Origin: Sphingosinicella flava
Lineage (GTDB): Bacteria; Pseudomonadota; Alphaproteobacteria; Sphingomonadales; Sphingomonadaceae
DNA length: 64,000 nucleotides
Reading direction: 5' to 3'
Assembly: GCF_016025255.1 (NCBI RefSeq)
Contig: NZ_CP065592.1
Location: 849,122-913,121 of the forward strand
Part shown: piece after piece, positions 42,704 to 51,431 of the stretch
How positions within the stretch are numbered: position 1 is the first letter of the stretch
Layout of the letters: the number at the start of each line of letters is the position of its first letter
Translations under genes and position numbers: made by a program
The notes under the pieces: model-generated
Seen by the model: the letters and a program-made list of their open reading frames with translations, nothing else
What the model was told of the DNA's origin: nothing
Databases searched by the model: none

Positions 42704-44641
42704 ATGATTTCCTTCCTTCGCCGCGGCCTTTCATCCTGGATCGTGGTCGCCCTTCTCGGCCTCATCGCCCTCGCCTTCATCATCACGGGCGTCGGCACGC
42801 CCTCGGGCCTCGGCAATATCGGCGGCGGCGATACGGTCGCGGAAGTGAATGGCGAGGCGATCACCGCCACGGAGGTCGCCGATCAGGTCAATCGCCAATT
42901 GAGCCGCGCCCGCCAGCAGCAGCCGGAGCTCACCATGGCGCAGTTTCTTGAGGGCGATACGCTGGAACGGCTCGTCGACCAGATGATCACCGCCCGCGCC
43001 ATCGCGCAATTCGGCGACGAACAGGGCCTCGCCGCCCCGCGCAAGCTGGTCGACACCGAAATCGCCAGCCTTCCCGCCTTCCACAATCTCGCCGGCCAGT
43101 TCGATCAGCAGACCTTCCGCCGGGCGCTCCAGGCCCAGAACATCACCGAGGATCAGCTGCGCAAGGATCTCGCCGCTTCGCTCATCGAACGTCAGCTGAT
43201 GCTTCCCGTCGGCGCCGCGCCGCGCATTCCGGAAGGCGTCGCCTTGCAATATGCCTCGCTGCTGCTGGAACGCCGCTCGGGCAGCGTCGGCGCCATCTCG
43301 CTCGACGCCGTGCCCCCGGGCCCCGCGCCGACCGCTGCGGAGCTCAACGCCTTCTACACGCGGAACCAGGCCCGCTACACGATCCCCGAACGGCGCGTGA
43401 TCCGTTACGCCATGTTCGGCGCCGATCAGGTCGCCGCCGCCGCCCAGCCAAGCGATCAGGAAATCGCCGCTTTCTACCAGGCCAACCAGGCGACCTATGG
43501 CGCCAAGCAGGGCCGTTCGTTCAGCCAGGTCGTGCTGCCCGACGAAGCCGCCGCCCGTGCCTTTGCCCAGAAGCTCTCGGGCGGCAAGAGCTTCGCCCAG
43601 GCCGCGCAGGAAGCGGGCTTCGCGGCCGGCGACACCTCGATCGGCGAGCAGACTCGCGAAAGCCTGACCCGCCTTACCAATGCCGCCATCGCCAACGCCG
43701 CTTTCTCGGCCGCCGCGGGCACCACCACGCAGCCCGCCCGCTCGGAGCTTGGCTGGCACATCCTGCGCGTCGATTCCGTGACGAATACGCCCGCCCGTCC
43801 CCTTGCCTCGGTCCGCGCGGAAATCGCGACGCAGCTGCGCACCCAAAAGACGCAGGAGGCCTTGAGCGCGCTCGCCACCCGGATCGAGGATGCGATCGCC
43901 GACGGCTCGACCTTCGACGAAGCGGTGCGTGCCGAAAAGCTCACCGTCGCCCAGACCGTGCCCGTTACCGCCACCGGCCAGGCGCCCGGCACCGCCAATT
44001 ACCAGCTTCCCGAAGGCGTCCAGCCCTTGCTTCAGCCCGCCTTCGAGCTGACCGCCGACGACGATCCCGTCGTCCAGGCGATCGAGGCCAATCAGCGTTA
44101 TGCGGTGATCGCGCTCGGCGATGTCATCCCCGCCGCCCCGCCGGCGCTCGCGCAGATCCAGGACCGGGTTCGCGCCGATTTCATCGCCAAGCGCGCCAGC
44201 GATCAGGCCAAGCGGATCGCCGACCAGATCGCCGCCCGCATCAACGGCGGAATGGCGCCGCAAGCCGCCTTCGCCGCTGCCGGGGTCAAGGTGGAAGGTC
44301 CGCGCCCGGTCAGCGCCCAGCGTATCGAGATCGCCCGCCAGGGTCAGCAGGTGCCGCCGCCCGTCGCCCTCATGTTCTCGATTCCGAAGGGCAAGGCGCG
44401 CGTCATCCCGGCACCGGACGGCATCGGCTGGTTCGTCGTTCACCTCAACGAGGTCATTCCCGGCGACGCCCGCGGCCAGCCGCAGCTCGTCGCCGCCACG
44501 CGCCAGCAATTCGGCCAGGCGCTTGGCGACGAATATGCGCTGCAATTCGCCCGCGCCGCCCAGCGCAGCCTGAAGGTCGAGCGGCACGACGCCGCGATCC
44601 AGCGCCTGAAGAGCCAGCTGCTCGGACGCGGCGCGCAATAA
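42704..44641 (+). CDS. ppiD: Peptidylprolyl isomerase D-type periplasmic chaperone
   Basis: The 645-residue inner-membrane-anchored chaperone has one N-terminal helix (SSWIVVALLGLIALAFIIT), a SurA-N-like helical domain (EVNGEAITATEVADQVNRQ), a central parvulin domain (about residues 250-360, with AARAFAQKLSGGKSFAQAA and ELGWHILRVDSV) and a long C-terminal helical part. It helps fold proteins leaving the Sec translocon. The length is typical of alphaproteobacterial PpiD. trpG follows 57 bases later on the same strand. Confidence 0.92.
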   Translation: MISFLRRGLSSWIVVALLGLIALAFIITGVGTPSGLGNIGGGDTVAEVNGEAITATEVADQVNRQLSRARQQQPELTMAQFLEGDTLERLVDQMITARAIAQFGDEQGLAAPRKLVDTEIASLPAFHNLAGQFDQQTFRRALQAQNITEDQLRKDLAASLIERQLMLPVGAAPRIPEGVALQYASLLLERRSGSVGAISLDAVPPGPAPTAAELNAFYTRNQARYTIPERRVIRYAMFGADQVAAAAQPSDQEIAAFYQANQATYGAKQGRSFSQVVLPDEAAARAFAQKLSGGKSFAQAAQEAGFAAGDTSIGEQTRESLTRLTNAAIANAAFSAAAGTTTQPARSELGWHILRVDSVTNTPARPLASVRAEIATQLRTQKTQEALSALATRIEDAIADGSTFDEAVRAEKLTVAQTVPVTATGQAPGTANYQLPEGVQPLLQPAFELTADDDPVVQAIEANQRYAVIALGDVIPAAPPALAQIQDRVRADFIAKRASDQAKRIADQIAARINGGMAPQAAFAAAGVKVEGPRPVSAQRIEIARQGQQVPPPVALMFSIPKGKARVIPAPDGIGWFVVHLNEVIPGDARGQPQLVAATRQQFGQALGDEYALQFARAAQRSLKVERHDAAIQRLKSQLLGRGAQ

Positions 44642-44698
44642 AGGCTTGATGCGGCGCGGACCCCCGTCCGCGCCGGGAAGCCGCAAGGGGCCGTTCCA

Positions 44699-45280
44699 AT
44701 GATTCTCGTCGTGGACAATTACGACAGCTTCACCTGGAACCTCGTCCATTATCTGAACGAATTGGGTGCGGACGTCCGTGTCGTGCGCAACGACGCGATG
44801 ACCGTGAATGAAGCGCTCGGCTCCGGTGCCGGCGCTTTCCTCATCTCGCCCGGCCCCGGCACGCCGGACGAAGCGGGCATTTCGCTCGATCTCGTCGCGG
44901 CATGCGCGCATGCCCGAAAGCCCTTGCTTGGCGTGTGCCTCGGCCACCAAGCGATCGGCCGGCATTTCGGCGGCCGGGTCGAACGCTGCGGCACGGTGAT
45001 GCACGGCAAGACCTCCGCCATCTGGCATGACGGCACCGGCCTCTTTACGGGCCTGCCCGATCCGCTGACCGTCGCCCGTTACCATTCTCTCGTCGTTCCG
45101 GAAACGACCCTGCCCGCTTGCCTGTCGGTCACGGCGCGAACCGACGACGGGGTGATCATGGGCATTGCGCATCGCGATCTTCCCATCCACGGCGTCCAAT
45201 TCCACCCGGAAAGCATCGCGAGCGAGGGGGGGCATGCGCTGCTCGCCAATTTTCTCGCCCTGGCCGGGGCGCCTGGTTAA
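44699..45280 (+). CDS. trpG: Anthranilate/aminodeoxychorismate synthase glutaminase subunit
   Basis: The 193-residue class I glutamine amidotransferase has VVDNYDSFTWNLVHYL at the N-terminus, the nucleophile cysteine in GVCLGHQAIG and the H/E pair in VQFHPESI. It supplies ammonia to TrpE or PabB. In related genomes, as I recall, trpE precedes and trpD/trpC follow; here ppiD is directly upstream and Tad-like genes are downstream. So the partner is encoded elsewhere or is PabB. The name trpG versus pabA is therefore not certain. Confidence 0.9.
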   Translation: MILVVDNYDSFTWNLVHYLNELGADVRVVRNDAMTVNEALGSGAGAFLISPGPGTPDEAGISLDLVAACAHARKPLLGVCLGHQAIGRHFGGRVERCGTVMHGKTSAIWHDGTGLFTGLPDPLTVARYHSLVVPETTLPACLSVTARTDDGVIMGIAHRDLPIHGVQFHPESIASEGGHALLANFLALAGAPG

Positions 45281-45327
45281 CGCCGCATACGGAATTCGCC
45301 GCCTTTATCCGCGCGTAAAGCCTGCCG

Positions 45328-45335
45328 TTAACCAT
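45328..45335. promoter_or_regulatory. CtrA-like half-site before the Tad-like operon
   Basis: TTAACCAT equals the well-known CtrA half-site of Alphaproteobacteria. It lies 68 bases before the ATG at 45403 in an A+T-richer stretch with GTAAAG and TAAGC elements. A single half-site is weak evidence. Confidence 0.25.
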
Positions 45336-45402
45336 TCACCCTAAGCATCTGTAAAGAAGCCTAAGCTATTGTCGTGCCGATAATAAGCCTGAGAGGCGAC
45401 AT

Positions 45403-46647
45403 ATGGGTGTACGCGCTTTTCTCCGCAGGTTGCGGATGGACAGACGGGGCAATGCGCTCGTCTTGATCGGCGCCGCGATGCCGGTCATCGTCGGCTCGGC
45501 CGGCCTCGCGGTCGACACCATTCAGCTCAGCCTCCTCAAACGCCAGATGCAGCGCGCGGCCGACAGCGGCGCCCTCGCCGGGGCCTTTGCCCGCGTCCAG
45601 AACAAAACGATCGGCGCCGCGGTCCAGCAGGCGCTGGACTATAACGGTTCGGTCCGGCTCGCCGCCCCGCCGGTCATCGAAAATGCGCCCACGACCGGCC
45701 CTTATGCGAACAACAACCGCGCGGTTCGCGTCATTCTCACCGCCAAGCGGTCCGTGCCCTTCATGTCCTTCTTCACCGGCCACGATCATCCGCTTCGGGT
45801 CGAGGCGACCGCCGCCCTCGTCTATACCGGCAAATATTGCATGGTCGCGCTGGATGAATCGGTTGGAACCGGCATCACCTTCTCCGGCAACAGCACGGTG
45901 AACCTGGGCTGCGGCGTCATCGCCAACAATAGCGGCGCCGCGGCCGTTTCGGGCGCGGGCAGCGCCGCCGTCGTCGCTTCGCCGATCGCCGCGGTGGGCG
46001 GCGTGCCGCCGAGCAGCGCCTATAAGGGGGAAACCCTCCTCCTGCCTTACTCGCTGAAGCAGGCCGATCCCTTCGCCAATCTGCCGCACCCCTCGCCTCC
46101 CTCCCCCTGCAGCGGCGGCGCGATCGATGTGGGCAGCAAGGCCACGCAAAATATCGGCCCGGGCTGCTATACCGGCCTGGCGGTCCACGGGACGCTGAAC
46201 CTCGCGCCCGGCACTTATTACATCACCGGCGACATCACGATTAACGCGCAATCGACCGTCAAGGGCACCGGCGTCACCCTGGTCTTCACCAGCCCGACGC
46301 CGACGATCCAGACGTCCTTTCCCAACATCCGCATCGACGGCGGCGCGAAGCTGGATCTGACCGCCCCCAGCAGCGGCGACTATAAGGGCGTCCTCATGTA
46401 TTATGACGGCCGCCGCATCGACGGCGACCATTATATCAACGGCAACAGCTATTCGAAGCTCGAAGGCGCTTTCTATTTCCCCAAGCAGAGGCTCACCTTC
46501 AACGGCAATTCCGGCATGGACAGCAATTGCATCCAGCTGGTGGCGAACCGCCTGACCTTTACCGGCAATACCGAAATCACCAATAGCTGCCCCTCCGACG
46601 GCGGCGCCAAGTCGTTCGACGCAAGCTGGGTCCGGCTGGTCCGGTGA
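45403..46647 (+). CDS. TadG-like pilus/secretion-associated protein
   Basis: The 414-residue protein has an N-terminal Tad-type segment: MDRRGNALVLIGAAMPVIVG, one transmembrane helix, then LAVDTIQLSLLKRQMQRAAD with the aspartate-rich helix typical of TadG/TadE-like PF13400 proteins. The large exported part is Gly/Ser/Asn/Thr-rich with repeated beta-like segments (FSGNSTVNLGCGVI, VHGTLNLAPGTYYITGD, FNGNSGMDSN) suggesting a beta-helix. It is the first of three overlapping genes. No TadA ATPase or Flp pilin is in the window, so the rest of the machine must be elsewhere. Confidence 0.82.
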   Translation: MGVRAFLRRLRMDRRGNALVLIGAAMPVIVGSAGLAVDTIQLSLLKRQMQRAADSGALAGAFARVQNKTIGAAVQQALDYNGSVRLAAPPVIENAPTTGPYANNNRAVRVILTAKRSVPFMSFFTGHDHPLRVEATAALVYTGKYCMVALDESVGTGITFSGNSTVNLGCGVIANNSGAAAVSGAGSAAVVASPIAAVGGVPPSSAYKGETLLLPYSLKQADPFANLPHPSPPSPCSGGAIDVGSKATQNIGPGCYTGLAVHGTLNLAPGTYYITGDITINAQSTVKGTGVTLVFTSPTPTIQTSFPNIRIDGGAKLDLTAPSSGDYKGVLMYYDGRRIDGDHYINGNSYSKLEGAFYFPKQRLTFNGNSGMDSNCIQLVANRLTFTGNTEITNSCPSDGGAKSFDASWVRLVR

Positions 46648-47114
46648 TGCGCGGGCTTCTCCACCGGCTGCGGACAAACGAGCGCGGGGCGAGCGTGATC
46701 GAATTCGCCTTCGCCGCGCCCGTGCTGGCGATGGTGCTGGTGAACGCCATCGACCTTGCCGAGGGCCTGGCCCGCAAGTTCGAGCTGGAACAGGCAAGCT
46801 ATCGCGCCCTCGAAAAAATCACCGCCGGCACCGTCGGCGCAACCATGGACTCTATCCGGCGCGAAGCGGCGGCGGTGGCGGGAGAAGATGAAACCAATGT
46901 CACGATCCGCTCCTGGCTCGAATGCAACCGGGTGGAGCAGCCCAGCATCAACGGCGCCTGCACCGGCACAGAGGAAACGGCGCGCTTCGTGTCGGTGACG
47001 ATCCGCGGCTATTACAAACCGAAATTCACCGCCAGCATCGTCTCCCGCGCGGTCGGCGCCAGCCCGAATGGCAGCTTCCCGCTTCGGGCCACGGCAACGA
47101 TGAGGGTCCAATGA
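46647..47114 (+). CDS. TadE-like pseudopilin protein
   Basis: The 155-residue protein has the TadE N-terminus: RTNERGASVIEFAFAAPVLA, with glutamate E in the pilin-like position, a transmembrane helix and a periplasmic domain with one cysteine pair (LECNRV, GACTGT). TadE-like proteins are processed like pseudopilins by a prepilin peptidase and act in tight-adherence pilus assembly. The ATG overlaps the previous stop (TGATG) and the stop overlaps the next start (ATGA). Confidence 0.85.
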   Translation: MRGLLHRLRTNERGASVIEFAFAAPVLAMVLVNAIDLAEGLARKFELEQASYRALEKITAGTVGATMDSIRREAAAVAGEDETNVTIRSWLECNRVEQPSINGACTGTEETARFVSVTIRGYYKPKFTASIVSRAVGASPNGSFPLRATATMRVQ

Positions 47115-47515
47115 TCCGCCCGCTTCGCCGCGATGAACGGGGCGCCTCGACGCTCGAATTCGCGCTGGTCGCCCCGGCTCTCATCCTGTTTCTGATCGGC
47201 ATTCCCCAGATCGGCATGCTCTATTTCGCCAATGCCGGGCTCAACAACGCCCTGGCCGAGGGCGCGCGCCAGGCGACGCTCTGGCCGCGTCCCGATGAGG
47301 CCCAGATCAAGGCACGCATCGCCGCCGGCCAGTTCGGCCTCAAACCCTCCGCACTCACTATCGCGCCGCTTGCTTATGGAAACAGCGATGGCGCCGATTA
47401 TGCGGAAATCACGATGCGCTATAATGTGCAGCTCGACTTCGGTTTTTTCCGCCCGGATCCGATCCTGTTGCAAAAGAGCCGCCGCGTCTATCTTCAGCGC
47501 ATGCCGGCGCCATGA
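47111..47515 (+). CDS. TadE-like pseudopilin protein, second copy
   Basis: The 134-residue protein starts RRDERGASTLEFALVAPALI, the same TadE prepilin-like motif with a glutamate five residues after RG, followed by a transmembrane helix and ANAGLNNALAEGARQATLW. The C-terminal domain is short and beta-rich. It completes a three-gene, fully overlapping cluster (TadG-like, TadE-like, TadE-like). The LexA box of lexA lies 51 bases downstream. Confidence 0.85.
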   Translation: MIRPLRRDERGASTLEFALVAPALILFLIGIPQIGMLYFANAGLNNALAEGARQATLWPRPDEAQIKARIAAGQFGLKPSALTIAPLAYGNSDGADYAEITMRYNVQLDFGFFRPDPILLQKSRRVYLQRMPAP

Positions 47516-47565
47516 TGGCGCGCCGCGACGGAGCCGCTTGACAGGGATCATTGCGTTTCCTACAC

Positions 47566-47580
47566 GTTCTCCGTTCGTTC
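47566..47580 (+). promoter_or_regulatory. LexA box upstream of lexA
   Basis: GTTC (47566-47569), seven bases, GTTC (47577-47580) exactly match the alphaproteobacterial SOS operator, 20 bases before the lexA ATG. This is the expected autoregulatory site. Confidence 0.88.
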
Positions 47581-47599
47581 CTTATGGAGAGTGCGGGAC

Positions 47600-48271
47600 A
47601 TGCTCACGCGCAAGCAACACGAATTGCTCTGCTATATTCACGATCATCTCGCCGCGAGCGGCGTATCGCCCTCGTTCGAGGAGATGAAGGATGCTCTCGA
47701 GCTCAAGTCCAAATCCGGCGTCCACCGGCTCATTTCGGCATTGGAGGAGCGCGGCTTCATCCGCCGCCTGCCCAACCGCGCCCGTGCGCTCGAAATATTG
47801 AAGGCGCCGGAGCGGACGGAGGCAAAGGGTTTGGCGGCATCCCCAATGCGCGTTCAGGCGGCCAAGCCAGCCCTTCCCGCCGCCGCGAACGACATCGTCG
47901 AGCTTCCCCTGCACGGCAAGATCGCGGCGGGCACGCCGATCGAGGCGCTGCAAGGCACCGAAAGCCTGCCCGTTCCGGCCGCCTTGCTCGGCCCGGGCGA
48001 GCATTATGCCCTCGAAGTGTCCGGTGATTCCATGGTCGAGGAAGGCATTCTCGACGGCGACTATGCGCTGATCCGCCGCACCGACACCGCGCGGGACGGA
48101 GAAATCGTGGTGGCGCTGATCGACAATAGCGAAGCGACGCTCAAGACCTTCCGCCGTGAAGGCTCGATGGTCCGCCTGGATCCCGCCAACCGCCTCTACG
48201 ATCCGCAGCGTTACCGGCCCGAACAGGTCGTCGTGCAGGGCCGCCTCGCCGGCCTGCTCCGGCGCTACTGA
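47600..48271 (+). CDS. lexA: SOS repressor LexA
   Basis: The 223-residue repressor has a winged-helix domain ([35 protein letters not shown]-type recognition segment around residues 38-55). The self-cleavage site is A110-G111 in [13 protein letters not shown], and the serine/lysine dyad is S144 (SGDSM) and K182 (ATLKTF). RecA-stimulated cleavage derepresses SOS genes. ATG 47600 is preferred to the upstream in-frame GTG because GGAGAG at 47586-47591 is well placed. Controlled by its own box at 47566. Confidence 0.96.
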   Translation: MLTRKQHELLCYIHDHLAASGVSPSFEEMKDALELKSKSGVHRLISALEERGFIRRLPNRARALEILKAPERTEAKGLAASPMRVQAAKPALPAAANDIVELPLHGKIAAGTPIEALQGTESLPVPAALLGPGEHYALEVSGDSMVEEGILDGDYALIRRTDTARDGEIVVALIDNSEATLKTFRREGSMVRLDPANRLYDPQRYRPEQVVVQGRLAGLLRRY

Positions 48272-48283
48272 CCGGAGGCTCGG

Positions 48284-48622
48284 ATGGCCAGGATCAATTA
48301 TGTCGAGCTGCCGGTGAAGGACATCGCGGCGACGCGCACCTTCTACCAGCAGGCTTTCGGCTGGAGCCTCGCCGAATTCGGCCCCTCTTACGCGGCGACG
48401 ACGACTGGCGATGTCGATCTCGGCCTCCAGGGCGATCCGGATGAAGCGACCGCCGCGCCCCTGCCGGTGATCGAAGTTCCGGATCTGGAGGCGGCGCTCG
48501 CTAAGGTGCGTGCCGAAGGCGCGATCGTCACGCGCCCGATCTTCGCCTTTCCCGGCGGCCGCCGCTTCCATTTCACCGATCCCAGCGGCAACGAGCTGGC
48601 CGTCGTGAAGAGCGGCGACTGA
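48284..48622 (+). CDS. VOC family (glyoxalase-like) protein
   Basis: The 112-residue single-domain vicinal-oxygen-chelate protein starts ARINYVELPVKDIAATRTFY and ends FTDPSGNELAVVKSG, the usual half-barrel layout. Typical metal positions are partly kept (E in YVELPV, the late E in NELAVV). The substrate is unknown. It begins 12 bases after lexA on the same strand, so it may share the SOS-controlled transcript. Confidence 0.85.
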   Translation: MARINYVELPVKDIAATRTFYQQAFGWSLAEFGPSYAATTTGDVDLGLQGDPDEATAAPLPVIEVPDLEAALAKVRAEGAIVTRPIFAFPGGRRFHFTDPSGNELAVVKSGD

Positions 48623-48736
48623 CGCCGCGGAGGTTCGCCCGCTTGTCGATCCTGGGCTTTCGCCGGGCCGGGCAACGGGTCTATGCCGTGCCTTCCGGCC
48701 TTTCCGTCTGGCCGGGTCGCGCATCGGAGGATTGTC

Positions 48737-49720
48737 ATGACCATCTATCGCGATGCGGATGCGGACCTTGCCCTGATCCAGGCAAAGAAAGTCGCCGTCA
48801 TCGGTTACGGCAATCAGGGCCGCGCTCAAGCGCTGAACCTGCGTGACAGCGGCGTTCACGACATCCGCGTCGCCCTTCAGCCGGGCTCGACGCGCATCGT
48901 GCAAGCGCGAACCGACGGTTTCCAGGTATTTGCCCCGGCCGAAGCGGCGGTCTGGGCGGACGTCGTCGCCATCCTTATTCCCGACGAATATCAGGGCGAT
49001 CTTTATACCCAAGAACTGCACGACCGGCTGAAGCCCGGCGCGGCCCTCATTTTCGCGCATGGCCTCGCCATCCGCTTCGACCTCATCGTGCCGCGTGCCG
49101 ATCTCGATATCCTGCTCGTCGCCCCGAAAGGCCCCGGCACCGCTCTGCGCGACGACTATCTCGCCGGAAGCGGCCTCATCACCCTCTTCGCAGCCCACCA
49201 GAATGCCAGCGGCCAGGCGCGCGCGCTTGCTTTATCCTATGCCGCCGCGCTCGGTGGCGGGCGGAAGGGCATGATCGAAACCACCTTCGCCGAAGAATGC
49301 GAGGCCGATCTGTTCAACGAGCAGGCGGTGCTCTGGGGCGCGATCCCCGAACTCATTCTCGCCGGCTACGACACGCTGACGGAGGCGGGATTCTCCCCGG
49401 AAATCGCCTATTTCGAATGCCTGACCGAAGTGAAATTGCTGGCCGACCTTCTCGTCGCGCGCGGCATCGCCGGCATGCGCGAAGCCATTTCCAATACCGC
49501 CGAATATGGCGCCATGACCGGCGGCCTGCGTATTGTGAACGACGGCACCCGCGCCGAAATGCGGCGCATCCTCGCCGAGGTGCAGGACGGCGGCTTCGCC
49601 CGCGCGCTGGTCGCGGAGGCGAAGGCGGGCTATCCGCGCCTCAAGGCCGCGCGCGCCGCTTCCGCGCGCCATCCGCTGGAAAAGATTGCCGAAACGATGC
49701 GCGCGCTGGATAATCGGTAA
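48737..49720 (+). CDS. Ketol-acid reductoisomerase, variant form
   Basis: The 327-residue protein follows IlvC along its length: the Rossmann VAVIGYGNQGRAQALNL, then VAPKGPGTALRDDY, then the knotted helical domain. The metal-binding D and E (ADLFNEQAVLWG), glutamates (YFECLTEVKLL) and the serine of ISNTAEYG are kept. Odd points: the normally invariant GHTVR stretch is GTALR, the KEETETD stretch is AEECEAD, and it is slightly shorter than the usual class I enzyme. It could be the valine/isoleucine pathway enzyme or an accessory homolog. No ilvB/ilvN is nearby. GGAGGA precedes ATG 48737. Confidence 0.82.
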   Translation: MTIYRDADADLALIQAKKVAVIGYGNQGRAQALNLRDSGVHDIRVALQPGSTRIVQARTDGFQVFAPAEAAVWADVVAILIPDEYQGDLYTQELHDRLKPGAALIFAHGLAIRFDLIVPRADLDILLVAPKGPGTALRDDYLAGSGLITLFAAHQNASGQARALALSYAAALGGGRKGMIETTFAEECEADLFNEQAVLWGAIPELILAGYDTLTEAGFSPEIAYFECLTEVKLLADLLVARGIAGMREAISNTAEYGAMTGGLRIVNDGTRAEMRRILAEVQDGGFARALVAEAKAGYPRLKAARAASARHPLEKIAETMRALDNR

Positions 49721-49751
49721 ATCCCCGGCCCTCTTCAATGAGGCCGCCCCC

Positions 49752-50360
49752 TCATCCTTGCCGCGATACCCCATCCTTGCGCAGCAAGGCGGCAAGACAT
49801 GCCGTCCAGGCGAGCCCGAACGACCAGCCGGCCGCCACGTCGCTCGGCCAGTGCACGCCCAGCACCACGCGGCTCAACCCGATGATGAAAGCGAGCAGCA
49901 AGGCCGCGGCGACCCAGCCCGGCCGCCTTCGCCTGGGCAGCAAAAGCGCCAAGGCGAGCCACACGATCAGGCCGTTCGCGGCATGGCCGCTCGGGAAACT
50001 CGCCGAATCGACCGTGGCAAGCCGATCGGCAAGGACGGGCCGGTCGCGATCGACCGCGATCTTCTGCAACGCCACCGCCGCCCGCCCGCCAAATGTGATG
50101 GCGAGGAGAATGGCGGCATCGCGCCGCCGCTTGCGCAAAGTCAGGTAAAGCGCTCCCGCCAGGCTGGCGGGCACCACGGCCGCCCAGCCGCCCAGCACCG
50201 TCGCCGCCTCCGCCAGTCGGGTCAGCCAGGGATGCCCGCCGCCGTGAAGCGCGAGATAGACCGCGCGATCGCCCGCCGCCTCGACGCCGCCCAAGACGAG
50301 CATCGCGACCCATAGCAAGGTCAAGGCGGCAAGCAGGAAGGACAATCGCTTGGATACCAT
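49752..50360 (-). CDS. PAP2-family membrane phosphatase
   Basis: The 202-residue inner-membrane protein has five or six hydrophobic helices and the three PAP2 motifs: KIAVDRDRP, PSGHA and SRVVLGVHWPSDV. Such enzymes dephosphorylate phosphatidic acid, undecaprenyl pyrophosphate or similar lipids; the substrate is not evident. Monocistronic, convergent with the ketol-acid reductoisomerase gene. Confidence 0.9.
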   Translation of the reverse strand: MVSKRLSFLLAALTLLWVAMLVLGGVEAAGDRAVYLALHGGGHPWLTRLAEAATVLGGWAAVVPASLAGALYLTLRKRRRDAAILLAITFGGRAAVALQKIAVDRDRPVLADRLATVDSASFPSGHAANGLIVWLALALLLPRRRRPGWVAAALLLAFIIGLSRVVLGVHWPSDVAAGWSFGLAWTACLAALLRKDGVSRQG

Positions 50361-50510
50361 TCCGCCTTCCCTACACGTCCAGTCGTCGCTTGTCCGGAAC
50401 GATCGCGGCGAAGCGCCCGTTCATTGCGCAAGGGCGTCCCCGGCCCGTCTTTCGAAGGAAAGCGGCGCCGTTGCGCGAGAGGCCGCCTCGAAACGATGAT
50501 GAGGTGATTT

Positions 50511-50822
50511 ATGCGTAAGATTGGACTGATGGCGGCAATGTTCGCCGCTTCGACCCTGGGTGCCTGCGCGACCGATACCGATCCGGCGCTGCGCGGCGGC
50601 GCGACGGGCGCGGCGATCGGCGCGGCGGTCGGTGCAGGCGTCGGCGCGGCGGTCGATGGTGTCAGCGTGGAAGAAGGCGTCGCGGCCGGTGCCGTCGGCG
50701 GCGCGATCGTCGGCGCGGTGTCGTCGAGCCAGCGCCGCTACGCCTGGGACTATGACGGCCGCTGCTACTATGTCGACGGCAACGGCTATCGCCAATATGT
50801 CGACCCGGATCGTTGCCGATAG
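50511..50822 (+). CDS. Glycine-zipper lipoprotein
   Basis: The 103-residue protein has a lipobox (STLGAC, cysteine 19), a glycine-zipper region (GGATGAAIGAAVGAGVGAAV and GVAAGAVGGAIVGAV) and a short Tyr-rich tail (RRYAWDYDGRCYYVDGNGYR). Small Gly-zipper lipoproteins of this type are envelope-associated; function unknown. It lies next to tRNA-Lys, which is on the other strand. Confidence 0.82.
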   Translation: MRKIGLMAAMFAASTLGACATDTDPALRGGATGAAIGAAVGAGVGAAVDGVSVEEGVAAGAVGGAIVGAVSSSQRRYAWDYDGRCYYVDGNGYRQYVDPDRCR

Positions 50823-50832
50823 AGGAAAAAGG

Positions 50833-50909
<77 letters not shown>

Positions 50910-50924
50910 ACCACGTCTGGGCTC

Positions 50925-51431
50925 CTACGGACGGGCGGCGTCCGGGTCAACAGGCCTTGGCGCCGCAAGTCTTTTCAAAAGCTGGCGGACCGTCAGGCCA
51001 GTCACGGGATCGCGCCAGCCCGGTGCGATCGCGGCCAGCGGCTGCAGCACGAACATGCGATCGCGAAAGGCGGTGTGCGGCACGACGAGGCCCGCGCTTT
51101 CCCACGCCCCTTGCGACCAGAGCAGGATGTCGAGATCCAGCACCCGCGGTCCCCACCTTTGTCCTGCCCTCCGTCCAAAGTCCCTCTCCACCTGCTTGAG
51201 CGCGCGCAAGAGGCTATCGGGCGAAAGATCGCTCGTCAGGATCAGCGCGGCATTGGCGAAGCCGCGTCCGGCTGGCCCCAAGGCGGGCGTTGCGACGATC
51301 GGCGATATCACCTCTACATCGCCGAGCGCGCCAAGGCCCCGGATCGCCGCGCGCAGCACATTTGCCGGAGCGCCGTGACGGCCGTGGCGCCGGTTCGATC
51401 CCAGGGCGATGGCGTAACGGGTGCGCATCAT
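50925..51431 (-). CDS. folK: 2-amino-4-hydroxy-6-hydroxymethyldihydropteridine pyrophosphokinase
   Basis: The 168-residue folate-pathway enzyme has the family pattern: AIALGSNRRHGRHGAPANVL at the N-terminus, FANAALILTSDLSPDSLL, then WGPRVLDLDILLW with the catalytic aspartates and VPHTAFRDRMFVLQPLAAIA. The sequence starts MMR, so ATG 51431 or 51428 could be the start. The tRNA-Lys gene follows on the same strand. Confidence 0.95.
   Translation of the reverse strand: MMRTRYAIALGSNRRHGRHGAPANVLRAAIRGLGALGDVEVISPIVATPALGPAGRGFANAALILTSDLSPDSLLRALKQVERDFGRRAGQRWGPRVLDLDILLWSQGAWESAGLVVPHTAFRDRMFVLQPLAAIAPGWRDPVTGLTVRQLLKRLAAPRPVDPDAARP

Noticed and set aside
42731-45235. An 834-codon leftward open frame across ppiD and trpG
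   Set aside because: It is an antisense shadow of two clear genes in high-GC DNA; its Arg/Gly/Asp-rich translation has no domain sense.
47582-49198. A 538-codon leftward frame across lexA, the VOC gene and the reductoisomerase
   Set aside because: Crosses three real genes antisense and lacks protein-like composition.
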